Source: Corynebacterium glyciniphilum AJ 3170 (GTDB taxonomy: Bacteria > Actinomycetota > Actinomycetes > Mycobacteriales > Mycobacteriaceae). From it: a stretch of 64,000 nt of DNA. This document shows positions 8,515-16,799 of this stretch, in pieces. Below the pieces are notes generated by a model, which was not told where the DNA came from, made no database searches, and saw nothing but the letters and a program-made list of their open reading frames with translations. Position 1 is the stretch's first letter; every line of letters begins with the position of its first letter. The stretch covers positions 1,364,001-1,428,000 of the forward strand of contig NZ_CP006842.1 in the NCBI RefSeq assembly GCF_000626675.1, read 5' to 3'. Both the position numbers and the translations under genes were made by a program.

Positions 8515-10047
8515 CTATTCTCCCGGGTCAATCCCGGCGGAAAGATCCCGGTCAGCCAGGACTGCCTCGCGGATGAGCTTCTCCTGCTCGGCAGGATCAT
8601 CCAGGTGGGCGAGCTGGCGCTGCAGCTGGCGCCCCAGTGACTCCATCGCGGACAAGACCCGTGCACCGCCGGTCGCGCTGACGGAGAACCTGTCGAATGC
8701 CCGGGGGCCGGTCAGGGCCGTGGTCAGCGAGACCAGGCCGCCGTCGGCGAAGACCTCGCACACCGGCCCGTCCACGAAGATAGTGAGTGTGTCACTGTCG
8801 CCGTCGGCGAGGGGAGCGACCCGCGTATCACCGTCACGGGTCACTGAGACCTGTTCACCTGAGTGGGCGACACTGACGATGACGTTTCCGTCCTTGTCCA
8901 GGAGTTCCACCGTGGCGGTACCCGACTCGACCTCGAGCTGTGCGGTGTAGACGGCGGCGCGGTCGGTGTAGGAGCGGACGGCGGTGGGGAGTCCGATCAC
9001 ATCCTGGTAGAGGTGACCGTCCCGGAGGCTGAGGAACCTCGGCACAGACAGGCAGTTGGCCCAGGTGGCTGGCTCATCGCCGTCACCGCTGTGCGGGAAA
9101 GCGCCCACCAGCCCGGAGAGGACGGGACGGGTGCCGTGCACCAGACGCGGACGGGTGAAGTCGTGGCCGTGATCGAGGACCTGGAAACTCGTCGAGGTGT
9201 GGAACGTGGTTCCGTCGAGCGTGCCGACGATGTAGCCCGTTGTTTCGCCTGCCTCGTCCCGGGAATCGGCGGCATCATCGAGGCTGTCGTCAGGATAGGT
9301 GATGAACAGGACGTCCTTGTCCTCATCGGTCCCACGGTCGGTCATCAGGGTCAGGCGGGGCGCGTACGGGCGCCCCTGGGGGACTGATTCACCGGCGAAC
9401 TCGAGGGAGCCGCGGACGGTCCATGTCTGGCGGTCCGCCGACTCCAGGACGACGATTCGGGCATCCACGTCATCGACCAGGTCCAGCGCGATCATGGTCC
9501 ATACGTCGCCACGGCGGACCACCGACGGTGTCGCGAGATCATGGACGGGGTACGCGGAGTCGTCGATGTCCACTGGGCCGAGCCGCTCGACGAAAGCAGA
9601 GACCACGCTGGGGTCGTCGGAGACCTCCGCGGTGGCCGCTCCGAGGTCGGCGATGCGTGCCCGTTGAATGGTGAAGGCCCTGGCACCCCGGTGGCCGTGT
9701 GTGACGGTGTTCGAGCGCAGCGTGGACGGATCGCTGTCTTCTGCCGGGGTCGTGGTGACGAAGAAGAGTTCGACCCCGTCGCCCACGGGGACCGAGGATC
9801 CGGCCAGGCAGTCGATCTCGTTGTCGCGAGGAACGAGGACGTCGTCGCACACGTCCCAGCCGTAGGGGATGCCGGAGGCGACCTGGTGGGCCCACCGGGC
9901 CCCGGCATCAGGTCGGGGCCGGAACTGGTGGAAGACGTGGAGGGAATCTCCCCGGCTCAAGGCTCCGGCTGGTGCCTCGAGAACGCCGACTTCCGCGGTG
10001 ACGTGTAGTTCAGGTCTGTAGCGGTTCACGTCATCCCTGTATACCAT
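8515..10047 (-). CDS. GH32-like beta-fructosidase fold protein, catalytic acids missing
   Basis: The 510-residue protein shows the GH32 (sucrose-6-phosphate hydrolase) layout: a five-bladed propeller start (SLHVFHQFRPRPDAG, ARWAHQVASG) and a C-terminal beta-sandwich ending with VCEVFADGG. In place of the nucleophile motif NDPNG it has EAPAG. The RDP motif reads ATPSVV, and no EC-type acid motif is visible near PYAPRL. All three catalytic acids therefore appear lost. The ATG chosen (MVYRDDVNRY) has GAGG about 10 bp upstream; a 25-codon extension would overlap the upstream methyltransferase. The start lies 44 bp after that gene's stop, so they are probably one transcript. A carbohydrate-binding role is conceivable. 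Confidence 0.72.
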   Translation of the reverse strand: MVYRDDVNRYRPELHVTAEVGVLEAPAGALSRGDSLHVFHQFRPRPDAGARWAHQVASGIPYGWDVCDDVLVPRDNEIDCLAGSSVPVGDGVELFFVTTTPAEDSDPSTLRSNTVTHGHRGARAFTIQRARIADLGAATAEVSDDPSVVSAFVERLGPVDIDDSAYPVHDLATPSVVRRGDVWTMIALDLVDDVDARIVVLESADRQTWTVRGSLEFAGESVPQGRPYAPRLTLMTDRGTDEDKDVLFITYPDDSLDDAADSRDEAGETTGYIVGTLDGTTFHTSTSFQVLDHGHDFTRPRLVHGTRPVLSGLVGAFPHSGDGDEPATWANCLSVPRFLSLRDGHLYQDVIGLPTAVRSYTDRAAVYTAQLEVESGTATVELLDKDGNVIVSVAHSGEQVSVTRDGDTRVAPLADGDSDTLTIFVDGPVCEVFADGGLVSLTTALTGPRAFDRFSVSATGGARVLSAMESLGRQLQRQLAHLDDPAEQEKLIREAVLADRDLSAGIDPGE

Positions 10048-10091
10048 CGTCGCCGACCTCAGCGCCGCGTCACCGGATGAGAGCGGTCTAT

Positions 10092-10748
10092 TCAGGCGGC
10101 ATGCTTGGTGATGACGGTGCATCCCGCGCCCAGCGGCAGGCGGGCCACGGTGATGCCGTCCAGAGACCGGAGGTGTTCTTCGGCATCGGCGGCCGCGCGC
10201 GTCTGCCGGTCGGTGTGGTCCGGGTCAGTCAGCGTGCCATCGAGAAGTGAGTCCAGCAGGATCAGTACCCCGCCCGGGCGGAGGACGGGGAGTGCGGCGT
10301 CGACCGTCGCGGACAGATGCTCGACCATGGACTGGGAGACGATGATGTCGTAGGCGTCTGTGGCCAACCGGGACACGCCGACCAGAGGGGCTGACGGCAG
10401 GAACCGGTAAGCGTTGGAGCGGACACCCGCGGAGTTGAAGGCGCTGCGTGCCAGCACCTGGTGTTGGACTTCCGGGTCGATGCAGGTGACGTGTCCGCCC
10501 CCAGAGAATCCAGCGAAGAGGTGCAGGCCGATCACACCGAACGCCGGGGACATGACGACTGCAGTGGGTGACGGGGTGGTGATCTGGGCCGCCAGGAAAG
10601 TGAGGAACTCTCCGGTCATTGCGTCGGGGGTGAGCAGCCCGTACTCAGTGGCTGAATCGCGGGCGGCGTCGAGTGACTCGTCGGTCGCGGCTGTGCTGTT
10701 GACGTAGTCGCGGACGGCGTCGAGGGCGGAGCTGGATTCTGCGTTCAC
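10092..10748 (-). CDS. O-methyltransferase (family 3), divergent from sigE
   Basis: SAM-dependent methyltransferase of 218 residues, matching the O-methyltransferase found directly upstream of sigE in mycobacteria (Rv1220c type). The SAM-binding region reads VVMSPAFGVIGLHLFAGF and CIDPE; the later YDIIVSQSM and LRPGGVLILLDSLLDG are typical of the fold. The GTG giving VNAESSSALDAV is chosen because the extension upstream is basic, low in hydrophobic pattern and reaches into the promoter region. The substrate is unknown; such enzymes usually act on small phenols or catechols. The conserved divergence from sigE suggests a link to stress physiology. Confidence 0.82.
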   Translation of the reverse strand: MNAESSSALDAVRDYVNSTAATDESLDAARDSATEYGLLTPDAMTGEFLTFLAAQITTPSPTAVVMSPAFGVIGLHLFAGFSGGGHVTCIDPEVQHQVLARSAFNSAGVRSNAYRFLPSAPLVGVSRLATDAYDIIVSQSMVEHLSATVDAALPVLRPGGVLILLDSLLDGTLTDPDHTDRQTRAAADAEEHLRSLDGITVARLPLGAGCTVITKHAA

Positions 10749-10858
10749 GGATGTAACTGTAGGGGCCCTGAGCTGCCGATGTGGTGACCGCCCCCGGCGA
10801 GTCGGGCGGACGCTGCCTAACGTGGGAGAACTGTGTTTGATGGGGCGCAAGTTACATC

Positions 10859-10888
10859 TTTACAGGGGTACGAAACAGAGGATATATT
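10859..10888 (+). promoter_or_regulatory. Probable housekeeping promoter of sigE
   Basis: TTTACA (10859-10864) and TATATT (10883-10888) are separated by 18 bp, about 80 bp before the sigE start. A second possible element, AGAAC with GTT 19 bp later (10827-10853), resembles ECF/SigH-class promoters but has one mismatch in the -35 box. Confidence 0.5.
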
Positions 10889-10970
10889 TTGAAGGGAAAG
10901 GCACCAGCGCGAGGTACTCACAGTGAATCCGAAGCGCCCAGGCACACAAAGATAATGGACGTGCGTCAGG

Positions 10971-11567
10971 ATGGAGACCATGAACACCGCAGCAGACTCC
11001 GGCCCTGACGGGGCAACGGGCGCTTTCGATCGCGGCGAAGGTGCTATCCCGTCCTGGAGTGAACTCGTCGAGGAACACGCGGACAGCGTCTACCGCCTGG
11101 CGTACCGACTCAGTGGCGACAGGCAGGATGCGGAAGACCTTACGCAGGACACGTTCATGCGGGCGTTCCGGTCGTTGAAATCCTACCGGCCGGGGACGTT
11201 CTCGGGCTGGCTGCACCGCATCACGACGAACCTCTTCCTCGACATGGTCCGTCATCGTGGGACGATCCGGATGGAGGCTCTGCCGGAGGACTATGACCGC
11301 GTCGAGGGGACACGGGTCGGCCCGGAACGTGCCTTCGAGATGAACAACCTCGACCCGGCCCTGGAAAAGGCTCTGGATGATCTGAGCCCTGAGTTCCGCG
11401 TCGCGGTGATCCTGTGCGACGGGCTCGACATGACCTACGAGGAAATCGCCGATACGTTGGGTCTCAAGATGGGCACGGTACGCTCGCGGATTCACCGTGC
11501 GAGAAGCCAGCTCCGGGCCAGCCTGGCCCGGTCTGCCGGTGAACTCAGCTACATCCCACAGTCTTAG
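10971..11567 (+). CDS. sigE: ECF sigma factor SigE
   Basis: Extracytoplasmic-function sigma factor directing RNA polymerase to envelope-stress genes. The 198-residue protein has region 2 ([26 protein letters not shown]) and region 4 with the helix-turn-helix ([27 protein letters not shown]). It is followed 58 bp later by its anti-sigma factor and then tatB, the order known for corynebacterial and mycobacterial sigE. The start could be the ATG used here or the one three codons later; neither has a strong ribosome site. Activity is probably controlled by the zinc anti-sigma factor downstream. Confidence 0.92.
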   Translation: METMNTAADSGPDGATGAFDRGEGAIPSWSELVEEHADSVYRLAYRLSGDRQDAEDLTQDTFMRAFRSLKSYRPGTFSGWLHRITTNLFLDMVRHRGTIRMEALPEDYDRVEGTRVGPERAFEMNNLDPALEKALDDLSPEFRVAVILCDGLDMTYEEIADTLGLKMGTVRSRIHRARSQLRASLARSAGELSYIPQS

Positions 11568-11625
11568 CGCTATCATCGATGGCAGATGAGGCACGCGATG
11601 TGCGAGTCGCCAAGGAGGTCCAGTC

Positions 11626-12051
11626 ATGTCGGAAGTCGGGAAGCTGTCGGATGTCGGCCATCTGACCCCGGAGGTTGTCGCGGCACTGGTGGACGGAGAA
11701 CTGTCCCGCGGGGCCGAGCACCGGGCGCGGATCCACCTGGTCCACTGTGTGGAGTGCCGGGACGAGGTTCGGGCGCAGCGCCAGGCATCTGACCGTCTAC
11801 GGGGCAGTATTCCGATGGACCAGCTCCACGCGTCGGGTAGCCTGCTCAGCCGTCTCGTCCGTATCCCCGATGATTGTGCACGGGGGGACGAGTCCCCGGA
11901 CGACGCCCCGGCTGACCGGGATGCGGTGGGTATCGACGGGTGTCGTCGCCCGGACAGCATCACCGGTCGCATGGCTGCTGCGGCGCGCAAGGTGCAGCGC
12001 CGGACCACCAAGGGAAGGGTGAAATCGCCGCGTCAGCGCAGCGAGGGTTAG
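11626..12051 (+). CDS. cseE: Zinc-type anti-sigma factor of SigE (CseE/RseA-like)
   Basis: Anti-sigma factor binding SigE in the cytoplasm. The 141-residue protein has the ZAS motif H-x3-C-x2-C in HLVHCVEC (about residues 44-51), preceded by VVAALVDGELS, as in mycobacterial RseA. It has no membrane helix, so it is a soluble form. The basic C-terminal tail (RKVQRRTTKGR) is unusual but may be a phosphorylation or binding region. An AAGGAGG-like site lies before the ATG. Redox change or phosphorylation of such proteins is known to release SigE in mycobacteria. Confidence 0.85.
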   Translation: MSEVGKLSDVGHLTPEVVAALVDGELSRGAEHRARIHLVHCVECRDEVRAQRQASDRLRGSIPMDQLHASGSLLSRLVRIPDDCARGDESPDDAPADRDAVGIDGCRRPDSITGRMAAAARKVQRRTTKGRVKSPRQRSEG

Positions 12052-12090
12052 AATCAGGCGGTCGGCAGTGTCAAGAGAAAGGCGTGTCTG

Positions 12091-12585
12091 GTGTTCTCCA
12101 GCGTCGGATGGGGCGAAGTCCTCGTCCTGATTGTCGTGGGCATTATCGTCGTCGGACCGGAGCGACTGCCTCGGCTGATCACCGACCTCAAGGCCCTGCT
12201 CCTTGCCGCACGAACCGCCATCGCGAACGCCCGGCAAGAGTTGGACCAGGACTTCGGCGAAGACTTCGAGGAATTCCGCAAGCCTCTGTCCCAACTCAAC
12301 AGTGTCCGTCAGATGGGCGCACGTGGATTCATCACGAAAACGCTGCTGGATGACGACGACAGCTTCCTCACGGATCTGGAGTCCTCGGCGAAGGATGTCA
12401 CCGGAGCGGTGCGGGGTACATCGGCGCAGATCTCCGGCAGGACACCGAAGAACCCTCCGAGACCGACTGAGGTCGCCGCGAAGCAGGAAGAAGGGGAAGA
12501 GGAACGGGTGGAACTCCCGCAGCAGGATGAGGTCGGCCAGTCCCGGGACTGGGGCGCCACCGGAAACTACGACGACACCATGTAG
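12091..12585 (+). CDS. tatB: Sec-independent translocase subunit TatB
   Basis: Part of the twin-arginine translocase that exports folded proteins; TatB joins TatC in the receptor complex. The 164-residue protein has an N-terminal helix ([22 protein letters not shown]), with the hinge GPERLP that marks TatA/B proteins. An amphipathic helix and a long acidic, low-complexity tail follow. The start is a GTG 39 bp after the anti-sigma gene, with AGAAAGG upstream. The sigE-cseE-tatB arrangement is conserved, so Tat capacity may follow envelope stress. Confidence 0.9.
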   Translation: MFSSVGWGEVLVLIVVGIIVVGPERLPRLITDLKALLLAARTAIANARQELDQDFGEDFEEFRKPLSQLNSVRQMGARGFITKTLLDDDDSFLTDLESSAKDVTGAVRGTSAQISGRTPKNPPRPTEVAAKQEEGEEERVELPQQDEVGQSRDWGATGNYDDTM

Positions 12586-12624
12586 CCCCCAGGGTCGTTG
12601 TTCTGGTCGCAGTCGTGGGCAGGG

Positions 12625-13755
12625 CTACTGCCCGGCGACACCGAGATTCAGCTGACGTCCGGCAAGTGACTGACGCCGCGTGGCGAGCTTCTCTGCGATC
12701 GCGCCCAGCGCCGCCCCGGCCGCTGAGGCGGGTTCGGAGATGGCGATCGGGTTACCGAGGTCACCACCGATCCGGAGATTCGGATCCAGCGGAATCTGGC
12801 CCATCAGGGGCACCTCACCGCCGGTCAATTGACTCAGGTGGTCAGCGACGACCTGCCCGCCACCAGTGCCGAAGACGTCCATCCTGGTGCCGTCCGGCAT
12901 GTCCATCCAACTCATGTTCTCGATGACGCCGCCGATCCGCTGGCGCGTCTGCTGGGAGATACTGCCGGCGCGCTCGGCGACTTCCGCTGCCGCGACCTGA
13001 GGTGTGGTCACAATCAGAAGTTCCGCGTTCGGGACCAGTTGGGCGACAGAAATGGCCACATCTCCGGTTCCCGGGGGCAGGTCGAGCAGCAGGATATCCA
13101 GGTCCCCCCAGAAAACGTCCGCGAGGAACTGTTGGATGGCGCGGTGCAGCATCGGGCCGCGCCACACGACCGGAGAATTGCCGTCCAGGAAGTGACCGAT
13201 CGACATGATCTTCACTCCGTGGGCCTGCGGCGGGATGATCATGTCGTCCACCTGGTGGGGGCGGTGGTTCGACCCCATCATATGGGGGATCGAGTGACCG
13301 TAGATGTCGGCGTCGACCACGCCGACCTGCAGGCCACGTTTCGCCAGTGCGGTGGCGAGGTTCACCGTCACTGAGGATTTCCCGACCCCGCCCTTGCCGG
13401 ATGCGACGGCGAAGACCCGCGTCGTCGACTCCGGCTGCGCGAAGGGGATGACGGGTTCCGCGGCCCCGCCGCGCAACCTGGTGCGTAGTTCGCGCCGTTG
13501 TTCGTCACTCATCACGTCGGTGGTGACCGTGGCCTGCTCGACGCCCTCGACACTTTCGGCGGCATCGCGGGTGCGCGTCGTCAGTGTCGATTTCATGGGG
13601 CAACCGGCGATGGTCAGATAAATCTCGACGGCAACATGGGTGCCGTCGATATCGATCGACTTGACCATCCCCAGTTCGGTGATGGGCTTGTTGAGCTCCG
13701 GGTCCTCCACAGTTGCCAGGGCACTGCGAACCGCTGATTCAGTGACAGTAGACAT
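12625..13755 (-). CDS. mrp: Mrp/NBP35-type iron-sulfur carrier ATPase
   Basis: Cytoplasmic P-loop ATPase of the Mrp/ApbC family, a scaffold or carrier of iron-sulfur clusters. The 376-residue protein has an N-terminal MIP18 (DUF59) domain (VEDPELNKPITELGMV), then the deviant Walker A GKGGVGKSSVTVN, VDADIYGHSIP and LPPGTGD. The cluster-binding CPxC of many bacterial Mrp proteins is not present where expected (NMSWMDMPDG), which fits my memory of actinobacterial members. The ATG giving MSTVTESAV is preferred over one seven codons upstream. It converges on tatB 39 bp away. Confidence 0.9.
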   Translation of the reverse strand: MSTVTESAVRSALATVEDPELNKPITELGMVKSIDIDGTHVAVEIYLTIAGCPMKSTLTTRTRDAAESVEGVEQATVTTDVMSDEQRRELRTRLRGGAAEPVIPFAQPESTTRVFAVASGKGGVGKSSVTVNLATALAKRGLQVGVVDADIYGHSIPHMMGSNHRPHQVDDMIIPPQAHGVKIMSIGHFLDGNSPVVWRGPMLHRAIQQFLADVFWGDLDILLLDLPPGTGDVAISVAQLVPNAELLIVTTPQVAAAEVAERAGSISQQTRQRIGGVIENMSWMDMPDGTRMDVFGTGGGQVVADHLSQLTGGEVPLMGQIPLDPNLRIGGDLGNPIAISEPASAAGAALGAIAEKLATRRQSLAGRQLNLGVAGQ

Positions 13756-13792
13756 TGACCACGATGATACGCCCACCCCAGTTCAGGGCCAA

Positions 13793-14332
13793 TCACCGTG
13801 CGGTGTCAGAGGGGCCGTCGTCGGTCCGACCATCGTTGCGCTGATCCTCCAGCTTGTCTTCGATACGGCGGAGCATGTCACCGAGGTCGTCGAGTTCGCG
13901 ACGGAGATAGTCCCGCGTGACGTTCTCACCCACGGCAATGCGCAGGCCTGCGAGCTCCCGGGCGAGGAATTCCGTGTCGGCCTTGGTTTCTTCGGCACGC
14001 CGCCGGTCCTCGTTGAGGGACACCCGGTCGCGGTCGTCCTGCCTGTTCTGCGCCAGCAGAATCAACGGGGCAGCATAGGCCGCCTGGGTGGAGAACGCGA
14101 GGTTCAGCAGAATAAAGGGGTAGACATCCCAGTTCCACCAGAAACCGCCCACGTTGAGACAGATCCAGACGATGACGATGATGGTCTGCCACATGAGATA
14201 GCGGCCCGTCCCGAGGAACCGGGCGACTTTCTCGGCCCCGACGCCGACCGCGTCATCGTTGTAGGCGAGGAGTCTGCGTCGGGGTCCTGTGGAGGGAGTG
14301 TCCAGGTCAGTTCTGGAGAAGTTGTCCGGCAT
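13793..14332 (-). CDS. DUF1003 membrane protein
   Basis: The 179-residue protein has two membrane helices in the middle (YLMWQTIIVIVWICLNV and YPFILLNLAFSTQAAY) and a charged C-terminal coiled coil with the family segment APLILLAQNRQDDRDR. This is the DUF1003 pattern; the function of the family is not established. It starts 7 bp after the MgtE-N/CBS gene, and the pair is also adjacent in M. tuberculosis as I remember (Rv1232c-Rv1233c region). The arrangement suggests a joint role in divalent-cation or membrane homeostasis. Confidence 0.83.
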   Translation of the reverse strand: MPDNFSRTDLDTPSTGPRRRLLAYNDDAVGVGAEKVARFLGTGRYLMWQTIIVIVWICLNVGGFWWNWDVYPFILLNLAFSTQAAYAAPLILLAQNRQDDRDRVSLNEDRRRAEETKADTEFLARELAGLRIAVGENVTRDYLRRELDDLGDMLRRIEDKLEDQRNDGRTDDGPSDTAR

Positions 14333-14339
14333 GGTGCTC

Positions 14340-15635
14340 TCACTTCCGTTCTGCGGTCGGCGGTGTCGGGGCGGACCGGTTGCTGCGCCAGTCTTCGTCG
14401 CGCCAGTTCTCAGGCAGCAGATGGTCAAGCAGATCGTCGACACCGACCACGCCGAGCAGGTGACTGTCTTCGTCGAGCACCGGTGCGGAGACCAGGTTGT
14501 AGGTGGCGAAGTACCGGGCGGCAGTCTCTTCGGTGTCCTCGGGATGCAATGCGGGAAGCTCGAGATCCAGGATCCCGCCGACCAGTGAGGACGGCGGTTC
14601 CCGCAGTAGTTTCTGGAGATGGACACAGCCGAGGTAACGGCCGGTCGGTGTGGCCTGCGGAGGGCGCACGACGAAGATCAGTGAACTCAAGGAGAGCGGG
14701 ACTTCGGGGTTACGGGCATGCGCGAGAGCTTCTGCCACGGTGGCCTGGGGTGTCAGGATGATGGCCTCAGACGTCATCAGGGCTCCGACGGTGTCCGGTG
14801 AGAAGCTCATGAGCCGACGCACAGGCTCGGACTCTTCGGGGTCCATGAGCTCGAGGAGGACGTCGGCCTTGTCGTCGGGGAGTTCACCGAGCAGGTCCGC
14901 CGCGTCATCAGGGTCCATCTCCTCCAGGATCATCGCGGCGCGTTCGATGTTGAGTTCCTCGACGAGTTCGGTCTGTTCATCGTCGGGGAGTTCGGCGATC
15001 ACATCAGCGAGGCGTTCGTCGTCGAGTTCCGAGGCGATCCGGAACCGACGGTCAGGGTCCATGTCACGGAGGGCGTGGGCGATGTCGGCGTTGCGCATCG
15101 TGGTGAACTCGGCGATCAGTTCCGCGTCGACGTCGCGGGGGCCTGCGCCGGACGCGGAGAGACCGTGGACATGCATGAAGGGGATCACCGCAGGGGTCGT
15201 CCGGCGTCCGAGCCTGCCGCGGGTGATCACGGCCACCCGGCTGAGTTCCCACTCGCGGGTGCGGGTCCGCTCGAGTTCGACGTCGGATATCTCCACCGCC
15301 CGACCGGTGAGGTGGCTGAATTCGGGGTCGTCGGTATGAACCTTCGCACCGATCAGGTCATCCATCACCGTCAGCTCTCCTGCCCGAGACCGAAACGGGC
15401 GGAGGTTCACGGAGCTGGTATTGAGTGTGACTTCCTTGGGGTCGATGGAAGTGATGCGTCCCATCGGCAGGAATATTCGACGTTTGCCGGCGACCTCGGC
15501 GACGAGGCCGAGAGCGACTGCCCGCGTCGAACGGATCGTCAGGACGACATCCCGGATTCGTCCGAGGGATTCGCCGTCCGCGCCAAGTAGAAGCATGCCG
15601 GCGAGCCGCCCGGCGAATACCCGTGTGGTGTCCAT
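14340..15635 (-). CDS. PRC-barrel / MgtE-N / CBS protein without channel domain
   Basis: Soluble 431-residue protein. Residues about 5-140 look like two PRC-barrel-type beta domains (FAGRLAGMLLLGADGESLG). Next come the MgtE N-terminal superhelix, with its repeats (RRFRIASELDDERLADVIAEL, AAMILEEMDPDDAADLLGEL), and a CBS pair (MTSEAIILTPQATVAEAL; YNLVSAPVLDEDSHLLGVVG). It has no membrane helices, so it lacks the MgtE magnesium channel and probably acts as a magnesium or nucleotide sensor for a partner. The DUF1003 protein 7 bp downstream is the obvious candidate. The ATG at 15635 begins MDTTRVFAGRL, with no hydrophobic leader. Confidence 0.85.
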   Translation of the reverse strand: MDTTRVFAGRLAGMLLLGADGESLGRIRDVVLTIRSTRAVALGLVAEVAGKRRIFLPMGRITSIDPKEVTLNTSSVNLRPFRSRAGELTVMDDLIGAKVHTDDPEFSHLTGRAVEISDVELERTRTREWELSRVAVITRGRLGRRTTPAVIPFMHVHGLSASGAGPRDVDAELIAEFTTMRNADIAHALRDMDPDRRFRIASELDDERLADVIAELPDDEQTELVEELNIERAAMILEEMDPDDAADLLGELPDDKADVLLELMDPEESEPVRRLMSFSPDTVGALMTSEAIILTPQATVAEALAHARNPEVPLSLSSLIFVVRPPQATPTGRYLGCVHLQKLLREPPSSLVGGILDLELPALHPEDTEETAARYFATYNLVSAPVLDEDSHLLGVVGVDDLLDHLLPENWRDEDWRSNRSAPTPPTAERK

Positions 15636-15775
15636 GAGACTAGAGATTACGGCACAGTATCCCGTGGGCGCGCTGTGAACCGGTGTCACGGCGGCGTCAG
15701 AGCTTCTTCCGGTGTCAGCTGTCCGGGTATTCTTGAGCGGATGTCGAGATACTGCTGGAAACGTGGGAGGAAACC

Positions 15776-15970
15776 ATGTCACGACTGATCGCCGGCGGTC
15801 TGTGCGGGGTCGCGGTGATCCTGGCACTGCTGGGTAGCCCGTTGTGGATTCCCCATGCGGTGGGCGGGGTAGTGGCCGTAGCCGGGGCGCTGCTCTCGGA
15901 CCGGGCACGCCTGTGGGGTGTGGTTCCATGGCTCGCACTGGTGGGTGTCTACGTCGTGGCATGGTGGTGA
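15776..15970 (+). CDS. 64-residue integral membrane protein
   Basis: Very hydrophobic 64-residue protein, MSRLIAGGLCGVAV onwards, with two or three short membrane segments and almost no soluble part. GGGAGGAAACC lies directly before the ATG, a strong ribosome site that supports translation. It precedes the lipoprotein gene by about 70 bp on the same strand. I do not recognise a named family. Confidence 0.7.
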   Translation: MSRLIAGGLCGVAVILALLGSPLWIPHAVGGVVAVAGALLSDRARLWGVVPWLALVGVYVVAWW

Positions 15971-16042
15971 CATGATGGTGGCACTAGCGATGACGGGCGT
16001 GAACCTACGCCCCGGTGCGACTCAACGGAGAATGGACGGTAC

Positions 16043-16699
16043 ATGGGTGTGAGACGCTTCTGGAAGGCGACGGTGTCGCCGTGGCGTCGGCAGGATCGTC
16101 GAGGGTCTGTCGCGACAGCAGTGGTCTGCACGGCAGTGGCGGTGGGGCTCTCCGGTTGTTCGGCGGGAGGGGTGACCGGCCCGGCGGAATTGAGAATGGC
16201 AGACGAGACATCCGGTCCGATCTACCTGGGCCTCACCGACGACCCCGTGCAGCACCGGTTGGCGGAGAGCTACCAGAACGCTTTCGCCGGGACCGGTCGC
16301 CCGGTAGAGTTCCGGGACATCGACGGCGCTGATCGACTGGACCTGCTCCACAGCGGGGACGTCAACGTCGTCCTGGGCTGCGTCGGTGAGTTGCTCGATG
16401 TCCTCGACCCGGTCAAAGGCGAAGAACTCCGGGGGCTTTATGCGGAGGCGCGCGACGAGGGGGCGGATTCGGGCCAGTGGCGCGATATCGCCCACACGAC
16501 CATGTTCTCTGCTCTTCCGACCGATCTCCAGGCCAGCGACCCTGGGGAAGCGGTCGGGTGTGACGATGATTCCCTCCCGCAGAATACGGTCGCGGTCTAC
16601 CGTAAGACAGCGCTGGAGCGGTCGGATCGACGGGCGCTGAACAACGTCGCGGGAGGGGTCTCCAGCGACGATCTCGCTGCCGACGGAGACGACGACTAG
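16043..16699 (+). CDS. Lipoprotein resembling a substrate-binding protein
   Basis: The 218-residue secreted protein has a basic start, a hydrophobic stretch (TAVVCTAVAVG) and lipobox LSGC (Cys about residue 39), so it should be lipidated and held on the outer face of the membrane. The mature part has features of glycine-betaine-type binding proteins (IYLGLTDDPVQHRLAESYQNAF, DVNVVLGCVGELL), but it is short and not accompanied by transporter genes. It ends in an Asp-rich tail. The function is inferred only at the level of a solute or ligand binder. It converges on odhA across a strong terminator. Confidence 0.75.
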   Translation: MGVRRFWKATVSPWRRQDRRGSVATAVVCTAVAVGLSGCSAGGVTGPAELRMADETSGPIYLGLTDDPVQHRLAESYQNAFAGTGRPVEFRDIDGADRLDLLHSGDVNVVLGCVGELLDVLDPVKGEELRGLYAEARDEGADSGQWRDIAHTTMFSALPTDLQASDPGEAVGCDDDSLPQNTVAVYRKTALERSDRRALNNVAGGVSSDDLAADGDDD

Positions 16700-16707
16700 C
16701 CGAGACG

Positions 16708-16762
16708 CCAGAGAACCCGGTGGGGAAGGGCACTGTCGTGCCTTCCCCACCGGGTTCTCTGG
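16708..16762. terminator. Bidirectional hairpin between lipoprotein gene and odhA
   Basis: A perfect 22-bp inverted repeat (16708-16729 with 16741-16762), and three more pairs inside around loop TGTC. It sits between two convergent stops (16699 and 16800), the place for a shared terminator. No long T-run follows on either side. Confidence 0.8.
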
Positions 16763-16799
16763 GCCACCGGGGTGCCCACCGGAGCGGTGGGCTCAGAGG

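Noticed and set aside
10860..12011. 383-codon minus-strand frame opposite sigE and its anti-sigma factor
   Set aside because: No motif, very Arg/Ser-rich, and the two plus-strand genes are certain.
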